In this document: positions 1-7,822 of the stretch, in pieces
Layout: the number at the start of each line of letters is the position of its first letter
Numbering within the stretch: the first letter of the stretch is position 1
Assembly: GCA_035507915.1 (NCBI GenBank)
Contig: DATJNS010000145.1
Span: 1 to 19,128 of the forward strand
Length of the DNA stretch: 19,128 nt
Direction: 5' to 3'
From: JACQAI01 sp035507915
GTDB taxonomy: Bacteria; Pseudomonadota; Alphaproteobacteria; Elsterales; Elsteraceae
Program-made: the position numbers and the translations under genes
Notes under the pieces: model-generated
What the model saw: only the letters and a program-made list of their open reading frames with translations
Databases searched by the model: none
What the model was told of the DNA's origin: nothing

Positions 1-1504
1 GGCTCGCCGGCACGACCAGCACCAGCGCCGGATGGTCGTGCGTGAAGCCGTCGATCACGCCGCGCCACACCATCCGTTCCGCGTGGCCCATCGCCGCCGG
101 CGCGTGATAGGCGAGCGTGCGCCCCGCCGGCGTGGTCTGCAGATCGGCGGGACCGTACACCGCGGGCAGCACCCACAGGCTCATGAACGGCATGGCGAGC
201 TTGCTGTCGGTGTAGTTCAGCACCGGGAACTGCGGATAGATCGAGGTGGTGAGCCAGAGCACCGGCCGGCCGGTGGCGTTGGCCTCGACGATCGGCAAGA
301 GGTGGGCGGCGGCCGTGTTGGCGAAATTGCGCGGCCCCTTGAACGGTGGGTTGAGGACGCCCGTGAAGGCGAACAGCCCCGCGACCGTGGCCGCGGCGAT
401 CGCGACCGACGCGGCGCGCTGCATCGTGGCCGAGCCGAGCCCGGGTCGCGTCGCCGAAAGCTGCGCGAAGCCGTCGGCGATCACCGCCCCGAACGTCAGC
501 ACCAGCGCGCCGCGCGCCGCGAGGAACTGGTAGTCCCAGCCCTTGCCCTGCAGCAGCCCGGCGCCGGTGGCGGCGAGGGTGAGCGCGACCATGGCGCGCG
601 ACAGGCGGGCGGCGGGCAGACGCCAAGCGATCACGGCGAGCGGGATCAGCGGCACGACCAGGGCCGGCACCTGGTCGCCGCGGATCGCGAGGTCGAGCAG
701 GTGCGTGGGCGCGAGCTGCTCGTAGTTGCGCGCCGCCAGCGGGACGACGACCGTGAGGTACTCGGGGAACCACAACCGGACCATCGCCACGTAGGCGACC
801 AGACCCGCCAGGATCAGCCAGGGCTGCGGGCTGGCGAGCCAGCGTCGCGCGCCGACGCGGGTCAGCACCAGGAGCTCGAGCGCCAGCGGCACGAGGGCGA
901 AATGCGGCTTCAGCGCGATGCCCGGCAAGGCGGCGAGCGCGGTTGCGAGCGCGACGCCGCGCGACACCATCGCGCCGTCGGCGCGCGCGGCGGCGACCAG
1001 CGCATAGGGCAGGGCGAAGATCAGCAGCAGGTGCTCGCGCTGGCCGAAGCTGTGCATCGGGTAGACGAGCAGCGCGAAGCCGATCAGGGCCGGCCAGAGC
1101 AGGCCGTCGAGCGGGCGCCCGCCCTCGCCGAGCCGCCGCAGCAGCGCGGTGCTCGCCGCCAGGCCGAGGACCGCGAGCGCCAGGACGAAGCCGATCTCGC
1201 ACGCGACCGTCGGCAGCCGCGCGGCCTCGGCGAGCCCGATCGGGATCGTGTCGAGCAGGAAGATCATCGGCGGATTGATGTCGATCAGATCGACGTAGAG
1301 CCGCTCGCCGTGGAGCATGCGCTGGGCGAACTGCAGCAGCGCCGCGACGTCGTGATTGAGCGGCGGGAAGAAATAGGCGATCGACCACAGGAGCGGGATC
1401 GCGACCAGGAGCGCGCGCGCCGCGGCGTACAGCCGTCCGGAATGTGCCGGCGCGTCGGTGCCGGCCAAGTGCCGGGAACGCTCGAAAATCGACTGGTCGA
1501 ACAC
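1..1504 (-). CDS. Multi-pass membrane protein, GT-C-like glycosyltransferase (partial, C-terminus outside window)
   Basis: The reverse strand stays open from the left window edge up to a TAG at 1543-1541, giving about 501 visible codons. The best start is GTG at 1504-1502; I see no clear Shine-Dalgarno, and no ATG occurs before the first helix. After about 30 polar residues the protein becomes a chain of hydrophobic helices (first one around residues 31-48). The loop after helix 1 carries NHD (D52), then LYVDLIDINPP (residues 69-79). This layout, an acidic residue after the first helix followed by a G-x-x-x-Y-x-D...PP stretch, is typical of PMT/ArnT-like GT-C enzymes that take sugars from polyprenyl-phosphate donors. 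GQREHLLLIF lies in a later loop. A soluble C-terminal part begins near plus-strand position 350. The gene is divergent from the sugar operon at 1952. The membrane nature is certain; the glycosyltransferase role is inferred, and an uncharacterised polytopic protein is the alternative. Confidence 0.72.
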   Translation of the reverse strand, partial: MFDQSIFERSRHLAGTDAPAHSGRLYAAARALLVAIPLLWSIAYFFPPLNHDVAALLQFAQRMLHGERLYVDLIDINPPMIFLLDTIPIGLAEAARLPTVACEIGFVLALAVLGLAASTALLRRLGEGGRPLDGLLWPALIGFALLVYPMHSFGQREHLLLIFALPYALVAAARADGAMVSRGVALATALAALPGIALKPHFALVPLALELLVLTRVGARRWLASPQPWLILAGLVAYVAMVRLWFPEYLTVVVPLAARNYEQLAPTHLLDLAIRGDQVPALVVPLIPLAVIAWRLPAARLSRAMVALTLAATGAGLLQGKGWDYQFLAARGALVLTFGAVIADGFAQLSATRPGLGSATMQRAASVAIAAATVAGLFAFTGVLNPPFKGPRNFANTAAAHLLPIVEANATGRPVLWLTTSIYPQFPVLNYTDSKLAMPFMSLWVLPAVYGPADLQTTPAGRTLAYHAPAAMGHAERMVWRGVIDGFTHDHPALVLVVPAS

Positions 1505-1951
1505 GCGGGCGGACGGATCGCTCGTGACGGGGGCGCTACGCTACAACGCGAGGGGGCCGATCAGGCAACAGTGATCGCGCGTCATGAACACGATTTAATG
1601 TTGCCATCACGCCACTGGCGCAAGATCTGACCGGGCGATCGCGTGACAAGCCGGGCATTGCAGGGCGCGTGATAAATGTCATTCGCAGAGGTTATTCGAT
1701 GACGCCAGTATTCGTCCGACCGGTGGACGTCGATCTGGGCGGAATTACGACCGCTTCTGGTGCCGACACCAGTCCCGCGTCTTACCATCGCCCCGTGGCC
1801 TGCCAGGGACGCCGATACCATCGCCGGGCGTGGCGGGCTTGATTTGCGGCGCACCGCGCGGCGCGCCGCGGCTGCTGTCCGCGACTTAATCCTCGGCCCG
1901 GCGGGTCTGTGCTAATCATGCCGGCCTCAAGGGCGGGAGGACCTTCGGACG
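1505..1951. other. Divergent intergenic region, no convincing gene
   Basis: About 450 bp lie between the divergent membrane-protein gene and the ketoisomerase operon. GC content falls visibly between about 1580 and 1760 compared with the flanking genes, as expected of promoter DNA. A perfect 6-bp inverted repeat with a four-base loop, CTGGTG-CCGA-CACCAG, sits at 1757-1772. GTGCTAATCATG at 1909-1920 lies about 40 bp before the operon start and could contain a -10 element, but I find no matching -35. A 90-codon open frame on the minus strand (1582-1854) has an arbitrary composition and no recognisable motif, so I do not call it a gene. Confidence 0.6.
1935..1940 (+). promoter_or_regulatory. Ribosome binding site for the ketoisomerase GTG start
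   Basis: GGGAGG lies 11 nt before the GTG at 1952. It is the only good Shine-Dalgarno near the N-terminus and supports the GTG start rather than a later codon. Confidence 0.6.
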
Positions 1952-2398
1952 GTGCAGCAGCCCCATCGATTGGCGGTGCTCGACGACGTCAAGCTGATCG
2001 CGTTCCGCGGCCTGCCGGCGGACGACCGCACGGTCGTCGCGTTCGAGGCCGAGCGCGCGGTGCCGTTTCCGATTCGGCGTGTCTTCACCGTGCACGCGCG
2101 GCGCGCCGGCCTGGTCGGCGGGCGCCATGCCCACCGCGTGTGCCAGCAGCTCCTGGTGTGCCTGCACGGCGCCTGCGAGGTCACCTGCGCGGCCGAGCTC
2201 GACCAGCGGCGCAGCTTCCGGCTCGAGCGGCCCGACCAGGGCCTGTGGATCCCGGCCACGATCTGGGGCGAGCAGCGCTACCTGACCGACGACACCGTCC
2301 TGATGGTGTTGTGCGACCAGCTCTACGACGCGGACGACTATCTGCGCGATCCCGAGGCCTACATGCGCTTCCGCCACGCCGGCAGCGCGCTGGCGTGA
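1952..2398 (+). CDS. Cupin sugar-nucleotide 3,4-ketoisomerase (FdtA/QdtA/WxcM-like)
   Basis: The 148-residue protein is the usual length for single-domain FdtA/QdtA enzymes. These convert a dTDP-4-keto-6-deoxyhexose to its 3-keto isomer, ready for 3-amination. Family hallmarks are visible: PFPIRRVFTVHA near residue 38, the catalytic G-R-H-A-H (H59, H61), the following CQQLLVCLHG strand, a P-x-x-IW turn near residue 100 and the C-terminal YDADDYLRDPEAY. The small one-domain cupin architecture lacks the acetyltransferase half found in bifunctional WxcM proteins. It is the first gene of a three-gene operon, with its TGA three bases before the methyltransferase ATG. A DegT-type aminotransferase that would use its product is encoded at 6604-7764. 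FdtA (galacto) and QdtA (gluco) products cannot be told apart by eye. Confidence 0.87.
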   Translation: MQQPHRLAVLDDVKLIAFRGLPADDRTVVAFEAERAVPFPIRRVFTVHARRAGLVGGRHAHRVCQQLLVCLHGACEVTCAAELDQRRSFRLERPDQGLWIPATIWGEQRYLTDDTVLMVLCDQLYDADDYLRDPEAYMRFRHAGSALA

Positions 2399-2401
2399 CC
2401 G

Positions 2402-3127
2402 ATGGACGCCGAGGAATACGCCAAGATGGCCGCGCTCGAGGATGCCATGTGGTGGTATCGCGGGCTGCGCGCGAACCTGCAGGCGATGACCGGCGCGGCG
2501 CGCTCGGGTGAGCGGCTGCTCGATGCCGGCTGCGGCACCGGCGGCACGCTGCGCCACCTCAGGGCGGCGGCGCCGACCCTCGGCCTGGTCGGCCTCGAGT
2601 TCGACACGCGGGCGTGCGCGGTCGCGCGCGCCAAGTCCGGCTGTCCGGTCGTCGCGGGCTCGATCGACGCGTTGCCGTTCGCCAGCCGCGCCTTCGACCT
2701 GATCGTGAGCGCCGACGTGCTGTGTCATCGCAACGTCGACGAGGCGGCGGCGCTCGCCGAGCTCAACCGCTGCCTGAAGCCGGGCGGCCGTCTGGTCCTC
2801 AACCTGCCGGCCTACGGCTGGCTCGCCTCGGCGCATGACCAACGCGTCCACAACGTCCGGCGCTACACCGCGCGCGGCCTCGTCCGGCTGCTCGGATGCG
2901 CCGGCTTCGGCGAGATCCGCTCGACCTACTGGAACACACTGCTGTTCCCCCTCATGGTGCTGCGCCGGCTGCTGTGGCGCGGCGCCTCGAGCGACGTCAT
3001 GCGCTATCCGGCGCCGCTCGAGCTGCTGTTCCGCGCGCTGCTCGGCCTCGAGACGCGCGCGCTGTCGGCCGGGTGGGGGCTGCCGTTCGGCGGTTCGGTC
3101 CTCGTGCGTGCGGTGAAGCATGGCTGA
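2402..3127 (+). CDS. Class I SAM-dependent methyltransferase
   Basis: This 241-residue protein has the Rossmann methyltransferase signature LLDAGCGTGG (motif I, about residues 39-48). An acidic residue follows at the end of strand 2 (GLEFDTRA), then SIDALPFASRAFDLIVSADVL (motifs II-III) and the post-motif LKPGGRLVLNLPAY. The N-terminus contains EDAMWWYRGLR, a stretch I associate with methyltransferases sitting beside polyprenyl-phosphate glycosyltransferases. ATG at 2402 follows the ketoisomerase stop by three bases with no clear Shine-Dalgarno, so translation is probably coupled. The last eight bases overlap the glycosyltransferase gene. The substrate is unknown; operon position suggests a sugar nucleotide, a lipid-linked sugar or the polyprenyl carrier. 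O-, N- or C-methylation cannot be decided from sequence. Confidence 0.87.
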   Translation: MDAEEYAKMAALEDAMWWYRGLRANLQAMTGAARSGERLLDAGCGTGGTLRHLRAAAPTLGLVGLEFDTRACAVARAKSGCPVVAGSIDALPFASRAFDLIVSADVLCHRNVDEAAALAELNRCLKPGGRLVLNLPAYGWLASAHDQRVHNVRRYTARGLVRLLGCAGFGEIRSTYWNTLLFPLMVLRRLLWRGASSDVMRYPAPLELLFRALLGLETRALSAGWGLPFGGSVLVRAVKHG

Positions 3128-4106
3128 TCCACCGCCCGCCTTTGCGCTGAGCATCGTCGTGCCGGTCTACAACGGCGCGCAGACCGTCGGCCGACTGGTC
3201 GACGCGCTCGCCGCGCTCGACATCGTCGGCGGCCACGAGGTCGTGCTCGTGGTCGACGGCAGCCCGGACGACAGCCTCGCGGTGTGCCGCGGGCTCGCCG
3301 CCGGGCGCGCGCTGCCGATCACCGTGGTCAACCACAGCCGCAATTACGGCGAGCACAACGCCGTGATGACGGGGCTCCGGCATGCGCGCGGCGCCTACAT
3401 CATCACGATGGACGACGACCTGCAGAACCCGCCCGAGGAGGTCAAGCGGCTCTACGAGTACACGCGCGACAACCGCTTCGACGTCGTCTACACCCACTAC
3501 GCGACCAAGCACCACCCGGGCTGGCGCAATCTCGGCAGCACGTTCCACAATCGCATCGCCGACTTCCTGCTCGACAAGCCCAAGGGGCTCTATCTCTCGA
3601 GCTTCCGCTGCCTCGACGCCTTCGTGGCGCGCCACGTCGTCGCGTATGACGGACCGTTCCCCTATGTCGACGGGCTGATCCTGCAGACCACCAAATCGAT
3701 CGGTCGGCTGCAGGTCGAGCATCTGCCGCGCGCCGAGGGCCGCAGCAACTACACGCTGCGCCGACTGCTGCGGCTGTGGCTCAGCATGGCGCTCAATTTC
3801 TCCGTGATGCCGCTGCGCGTCGCCACGCTGTTCGGCTTCGTGATGTCGGTGCTCGGCTTCCTCGGCCTGATCGAGGTCACGGTCGAGGCGGTGCTCGGCC
3901 ACACGCCGAGCGGCTGGGGCTCGACCCTGGTGATCGTGCTGCTGTTCTCGGGCACCCAGCTCCTGATGCTGGGGATCGTCGGCGAGTATCTCGGCCGCCT
4001 GTTCCTGACCGCCAACCGGCGACCGCAGGCGATCGTGCGCGACGTCACGCGCTCCGCGGCCGCGCAGGACAAGTCCCCCGACCTGCGCGCGATCGCCGGC
4101 GAGTAG
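3120..4106 (+). CDS. Family 2 glycosyltransferase, undecaprenyl-phosphate sugar synthase type (ArnC/GtrB/DPM1-like)
   Basis: The protein has 328 residues. The N-terminal GT-A domain starts with LSIVVPVYNG (residues 10-19), then VVDGSPDDS, the HSRNYGEHNAVMTGL motif and the metal-binding D98-D99-D100 in MDDDLQNPPEE. The D-D-L-Q-x-P-P form is characteristic of enzymes that move a sugar from an NDP donor to dolichyl- or undecaprenyl-phosphate. Two C-terminal membrane helices follow (about 232-256 and 268-290), as in ArnC and GtrB, then a basic cytoplasmic tail. The active site should face the cytoplasm. The ATG lies inside the methyltransferase reading frame (8-bp overlap), so the two are co-translated. 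Together with the ketoisomerase this suggests loading of a modified 6-deoxy or amino sugar onto the lipid carrier. Sugar identity is not readable. Confidence 0.9.
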   Translation: MADPPPAFALSIVVPVYNGAQTVGRLVDALAALDIVGGHEVVLVVDGSPDDSLAVCRGLAAGRALPITVVNHSRNYGEHNAVMTGLRHARGAYIITMDDDLQNPPEEVKRLYEYTRDNRFDVVYTHYATKHHPGWRNLGSTFHNRIADFLLDKPKGLYLSSFRCLDAFVARHVVAYDGPFPYVDGLILQTTKSIGRLQVEHLPRAEGRSNYTLRRLLRLWLSMALNFSVMPLRVATLFGFVMSVLGFLGLIEVTVEAVLGHTPSGWGSTLVIVLLFSGTQLLMLGIVGEYLGRLFLTANRRPQAIVRDVTRSAAAQDKSPDLRAIAGE

Positions 4107-4125
4107 CGGCTCAGATCACGCCGGC
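4095..4125. terminator. Inverted repeat across two convergent stop codons (possible bidirectional terminator)
   Basis: GCCGGCG at 4095-4101 and CGCCGGC at 4119-4125 form a perfect 7-bp stem with a 17-base loop. The loop contains the TAG of the glycosyltransferase gene and the TGA of the convergent HD-protein gene, which are only four bases apart. There is no long T-run on either side (plus strand continues CTTCTTG), so intrinsic termination is uncertain. Confidence 0.3.
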
Positions 4126-5421
4126 CTTCTTGAGCTTGCCGATCTCGAGCGCGACCGCCTCGATGCCGTCGTTGGCGTAGAGGATCTGCAGCCGCTCGGC
4201 GCTGAAGCGCGACATCACGGGATTGCGGAAGCGGGTGTTGTAGGCGGCCGCGTCCGCCGGATCGTAGCCGAAGCGCGGCGCGAGCTGCTTGAGCAGCGCC
4301 TGGGTCTCGGTCACGGCCGGGCCCGTGAAGGTGTAATCGGCGTCCGACAGGTTGTGCAGGATGTACTCGACCAGCAGTCGCGGCTCGCCGGGCAGGCCGT
4401 CCTGCATCGCCATGGTGCCGAGCGCGCGCATCGGCGCCAAGCGCAGATGCCCCGCCGCGTCGCGCGCCAAGTAGCCGCGCTCGACCGGATCGACGCGCGC
4501 CATCAGGGCCGCCGCGCGGATCCAGTTCACGACCTTGTACTCGGCGCCGTAGGTCGGCGCGGCGTGGGCCGAGGCCTGGGTCACGATGAACTCCGGCGGA
4601 AAGCCGCGGCTCATGGTCTCGGCGAGCCCGATGATGTGATGGCCGCCGGTCTTGCTGTCGCCGGCGGCGCCGAAATTGTCGGTCTTGCCATTGCCGCCGA
4701 AATTCAGCTCGATGAACTCCGAGCCGTCGCCGTGCCACTGGAACACCAGGATCTTGCCCCAGTCGTGCCAGGTCGGCGCGAGCACGGCGATGTCCTCGCT
4801 GATCGGCAGGTCGCTCGCCGCCGGCGTGGGCGACGGCTGGCCGGCCGGCGTCACGGTCGGCAGGCCGTCGGCGCCGACATGGCCGTAAACCCGGCGATAG
4901 TTGTCGGCGAGGCTGACGAAGCTCGACAGGTTGAAGGCGACGTGGACCGCGAGCCCGCCCGGAAACGAGTGGTGTCCGGCGAACACGCTGCCGGGCGCCG
5001 AGAAGAAGCTCTGCGGGACGTGCGGGCAGGCGCTGCCGTCGTCGACCACGGGCGGGAAAACGCCGGCCACCAGGCCGCCGAGAATCTTCTCGTCGTCGGC
5101 CGGGTCGACCAGCCCTTGGTCGCGCAGCGCTTCGACGATCGCGCGCTTGTCATCGTCCGTGAGCCCGACCCGGTGCGCGACGCAGGTCTGCGCGTTGGCG
5201 ACGGCGTCGCGGGTTGCCTCGCGCCACTGCGTCGCCGAGACCGTGTCGACCTGGGCGAGAATGTAGGCGCGCGCCGACTGGACCAGCGGCGAGCTCTCGG
5301 CCTGCTGCATCGCCAGCGCATTGCCGACGCCGAGCGACCGCTGATCGCCCGCGCGCGCGACGCCGCCGAGCGACAGGCCGAGCAGGGTGGTCAGGCAGAG
5401 GCATCTCAAGGCTCGGCGCAT
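4111..5421 (-). CDS. Exported HD-domain metal-dependent hydrolase
   Basis: The 436-residue protein begins with a classic Sec signal peptide: MRRALR, a hydrophobic stretch, and a VARA cleavage site near residue 24. The ATG at 5421 is preceded by AGGAG (plus 5431-5435) at about 9 nt, which excludes the longer upstream frame. HD-superfamily landmarks follow in order: GHHSFPGGLAVH (150-160), WHDWGK (H219, D220), GGHHIIG (H261, H262), ASAHAAP (H286) and MARVDP (D311). This matches the H...HD...H...H...D metal-ligand series of HD phosphohydrolases. The C-terminal 100 residues are mixed helix with no motif I know. HD enzymes usually act on cytoplasmic nucleotides or phosphoesters, so a periplasmic one is unusual. 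It converges on the glycosyltransferase operon and diverges from the oxidoreductase at 5596. Substrate unknown. Confidence 0.8.
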   Translation of the reverse strand: MRRALRCLCLTTLLGLSLGGVARAGDQRSLGVGNALAMQQAESSPLVQSARAYILAQVDTVSATQWREATRDAVANAQTCVAHRVGLTDDDKRAIVEALRDQGLVDPADDEKILGGLVAGVFPPVVDDGSACPHVPQSFFSAPGSVFAGHHSFPGGLAVHVAFNLSSFVSLADNYRRVYGHVGADGLPTVTPAGQPSPTPAASDLPISEDIAVLAPTWHDWGKILVFQWHGDGSEFIELNFGGNGKTDNFGAAGDSKTGGHHIIGLAETMSRGFPPEFIVTQASAHAAPTYGAEYKVVNWIRAAALMARVDPVERGYLARDAAGHLRLAPMRALGTMAMQDGLPGEPRLLVEYILHNLSDADYTFTGPAVTETQALLKQLAPRFGYDPADAAAYNTRFRNPVMSRFSAERLQILYANDGIEAVALEIGKLKKAGVI

Positions 5422-5507
5422 CGCTCGCGTCTCCTGCAGACGAGGTCGTCCGACGATACCGGGACGGCACGACGGATTTGTGACATCGCGCCGCGGCTCC
5501 ATGCCGG

Positions 5508-5536
5508 TTGCGTGTTCCGGGGCGAACCGCGCTAGC
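5508..5536 (+). promoter_or_regulatory. Possible promoter upstream of the luciferase-like oxidoreductase
   Basis: TTGCGT at 5508-5513 and GCTAGC at 5531-5536 are separated by exactly 17 bases. The -10 element matches poorly to the E. coli consensus, so this rests mainly on spacing and on its place in the 174-bp divergent gap. Confidence 0.25.
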
Positions 5537-5595
5537 ATGCGGCGACGTTTCGGGACGGCGCTTCGGGGCAGGTCCTCGGGGCAGGGAGGTGCGCG

Positions 5596-6600
5596 ATGAA
5601 GATTGGGCTCTACATGGCGACGCAGTGGCGCGAGGGCGCCGATCTCGGCCCGGAGACCGCCAACTTGGTCGAGCAGACGCGGGTCGCCAAGGCGAACGGC
5701 TTCGCCTCCGTGATGGTCGGCCAGCATCTGGTGTCGCGCCCGCTGCAGATGTTCCAGGCGATTCCGCTGCTGGCGCGGCTCTCCGCCGAGTCGGGCGACA
5801 TGCTGATCGGCCCGGCGCTGGTGCTGCTGCCGCTGTTCAACCCGGTGGTGGTCGCCGAGGAGTCGGCGACCATCGACTGGTTCTGCGGCGGCAACTACGT
5901 GCTCGCGGTCGGGCTCGGCTACCGCAAGGAGGAGTTCGCCTCGATGAACATCCCCTACGGCGAGCGCGTGCCGCGCCTCACCGAGAGCGTCGAGGTGATC
6001 CGCAAGCTGTGGCGCGACGACGAGGTGCATCACAAGGGCCGGTTCTTCACGCTCGACGGCGTGCGCGCGAGCCACAAGCCCAAGCAGGCGGGCGGTCCGC
6101 CGATCTGGATCGGCGGCGACGTCGAGGCCGCGGTCAAGCGCGCCGCCACGCTCGGCGACGGGTGGATCATCTCGCCGATGGTGTCGTACGAGGACGCGCG
6201 CAAGCACCTCGCGACGTTTCGGGCGACCCGCCAGGCCGCAGGTCTGCCGGCAGCGAAGAGCTATCCGATGATCCGCGAGTGCCACGTCGGCAGCGGCCGC
6301 GGCAAGGCGCTCGACGAGGTGCGCGAGCCGCTGCTGTTCAAGTATCAAGCCTACGCCAGCTGGGGCCAGAACGACACCGGCTCGGTGCCGGCCGACAGCC
6401 TGGCGCGCGACTTCGACCGCTTCGCGGCGGACCGCTTCCTGATCGGCGACGAGGCCCAGGTGCTCGACGGCATCGAGCGCTATCGCGCGCTCGGCGTCGA
6501 TCACATCCTGCTGCGGCCGCAATGGCCGGGCTGGAGCCACCAGGAGACGGTCAAGTGCCTCGAGCGCGTCGGCCGCGTGATCGGCCGGCTGCGCGGCTAG
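5596..6600 (+). CDS. LLM-class flavin-dependent oxidoreductase (luciferase-like monooxygenase fold)
   Basis: The 334-residue protein has the bacterial-luciferase TIM-barrel pattern. It opens with MKIGLYM, followed by LVEQTRVAKANGFASVMVGQH (helix 1/strand 2), GPALVLLPLFNPVVVAEE with the family's typical P-x-x-x-A-E step, and LAVGLGYRKEEF. Then come VIRKLW, GGPPIWIGG (about residues 169-177) and KRAATLGDGW, regular family landmarks near the flavin. Enzymes of this class use FMNH2 or F420 to oxidise or reduce small substrates; the cofactor cannot be decided by eye. AGGGAGG at 5583-5589 lies six bases before the ATG and fixes the start. The gene stands alone between two minus-strand genes, and nothing nearby indicates its substrate. 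Confidence 0.88.
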   Translation: MKIGLYMATQWREGADLGPETANLVEQTRVAKANGFASVMVGQHLVSRPLQMFQAIPLLARLSAESGDMLIGPALVLLPLFNPVVVAEESATIDWFCGGNYVLAVGLGYRKEEFASMNIPYGERVPRLTESVEVIRKLWRDDEVHHKGRFFTLDGVRASHKPKQAGGPPIWIGGDVEAAVKRAATLGDGWIISPMVSYEDARKHLATFRATRQAAGLPAAKSYPMIRECHVGSGRGKALDEVREPLLFKYQAYASWGQNDTGSVPADSLARDFDRFAADRFLIGDEAQVLDGIERYRALGVDHILLRPQWPGWSHQETVKCLERVGRVIGRLRG

Positions 6601-6603
6601 CGT

Positions 6604-7764
6604 TCAGCCGACGAAAAAGCTGCGCACGGCGTCGATGACGCGCCCGACCTGATCGTCGGTCAGCTCGGGATACATCGGCAGCGACAGGATCTCGCCGACG
6701 ACCTGCTCGGTGACCGGCAGGCGCACGTCGCCGAAGCGGTCGCGATAGGCCGGGTGCCGATGGCACGGCACCGGATAGTGGATGCCCGCGATCACGCCGC
6801 GGGCCTGGAGATGCGTCTTGAGGGCGTCGCGCTGCGGCGTGCGCACCACGAACAGGTGGTAGACCGCCTCGCACCCCGGCTGGACGTGGGGCAGCGCCAT
6901 CGGCAGGTTGCCGAACGCCTCGAGGTAGCGCGCGGCGATCGCGCGCCGGCGCGCGTTGCCGGCGTCGAGATGCGCGAGCTTGACGTTGAGGATGGCGGCC
7001 TGCAGCTCGTCGAGCCGCGAGTTGAAGCCGGGCAGCTCGCTGAGCTGGCGGTCGCGCCAGCCGTACTGGCGCAGCATCCTGAGGCGCTGCGCCAAGCCGG
7101 CGTCGTTGGTCGTCACGATGCCGGCGTCGCCGATCGCGCCCAGGTTCTTGGTCGGGTAGAGGCTGAAGCAGCCGATGTCGCCGATCGAGCCGACCTGACG
7201 GCCTCGCCAGCGCGCGCCGTGCGCCTGCGCGGCATCCTCGATCAGCTTGAGGCCGCGACGCTGCGCCAGCTCGAGGAGCGGCCCGAGGTCGGCCGGGTGG
7301 CCGTAGAGATGCACCGGCATGATTGCGCGGGTGCGCGGGCCGATCGCGCGCTCGACCAGCGCGGGGTCGAGGCCGTAGCGGTCGGCCGTGATGTCGACGA
7401 AGCGCGGCACGGCACCGCTCATCTCGATCGCCGCCGCGGTCGGCACCGCGGTATGCGCCGGCACGATCACCTCGTCGCCGGCGCCGATCTCGAGCGCGCG
7501 CAGCGCCAGGTGGAGCGCATCGGTGCCATTGGCGACGCCGACCGCGTGCGCGGCGCCGGTATAGGCGGCGAACCCCGTCTCGAACCGCACGACCTCGGGG
7601 CCCATGATGTAGGCGTGGCCGTCGAGCACGCGGCGGATCGCGGCGTCGATCTCCGCGCGCATCGCCTGATACTGCGCGCTCGGACGGGCGAAGTAGATCG
7701 GCTCGGCGGATGCGGTTTCGGCGGTCTCGATCGCGGTCTGGGGCTCGGTCTTGCTCAAGGTCAT
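6604..7764 (-). CDS. PLP-dependent sugar aminotransferase, DegT/DnrJ/EryC1/StrS family (FdtB/QdtB-like)
   Basis: From the ATG at 7764 the product has 386 residues, normal for the family. In-frame GTG codons at 7782 and 7773 are possible alternative starts, and AAGGTG fits the 7773 start best. Family features: ANGTDALHLALRAL (phosphate-binding loop, near 80), VPAHTAVPTAAAI, PVHLYGHPADL, EDAAQAHGA (D177 pairs with the PLP ring nitrogen), FSLYPTKNLGA (Schiff-base K206), and the FNSRLDELQAAIL segment. The overall pattern is that of enzymes that aminate C3 of dTDP-3-keto-6-deoxyhexoses, the reaction directly after FdtA/QdtA. A ketoisomerase of that type is encoded at 1952-2398, although the two genes are not in one operon. 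This supports a 3-amino-3,6-dideoxyhexose. C4 aminotransferases are related and remain possible. The stop codon lies three bases from that of the convergent oxidoreductase. Confidence 0.88.
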   Translation of the reverse strand: MTLSKTEPQTAIETAETASAEPIYFARPSAQYQAMRAEIDAAIRRVLDGHAYIMGPEVVRFETGFAAYTGAAHAVGVANGTDALHLALRALEIGAGDEVIVPAHTAVPTAAAIEMSGAVPRFVDITADRYGLDPALVERAIGPRTRAIMPVHLYGHPADLGPLLELAQRRGLKLIEDAAQAHGARWRGRQVGSIGDIGCFSLYPTKNLGAIGDAGIVTTNDAGLAQRLRMLRQYGWRDRQLSELPGFNSRLDELQAAILNVKLAHLDAGNARRRAIAARYLEAFGNLPMALPHVQPGCEAVYHLFVVRTPQRDALKTHLQARGVIAGIHYPVPCHRHPAYRDRFGDVRLPVTEQVVGEILSLPMYPELTDDQVGRVIDAVRSFFVG

Positions 7765-7822
7765 CACGGTCACGGATGGCACCTTCGGCGGCTGGACCGT
7801 CGAAGCTGCCGCTACTTCTCGG

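Noticed and set aside
32..1630. 532-codon open frame on the plus strand
   Set aside because: It is antisense to the membrane protein in the codon-aligned frame. The translation is rich in Arg, Gln, Glu, Asp and His with no domain, while the opposite strand gives ordered membrane helices.
1582..1854. 90-codon minus-strand frame in the divergent gap
   Set aside because: No motif, no clear ribosome binding site and an arbitrary residue mix; it lies in a region of lower GC that looks regulatory.
5422..6540. N-terminal extension of the HD-protein frame across the oxidoreductase gene
   Set aside because: The extension is antisense shadow of the flavin oxidoreductase. The true start at 5421 has a signal peptide and AGGAG.
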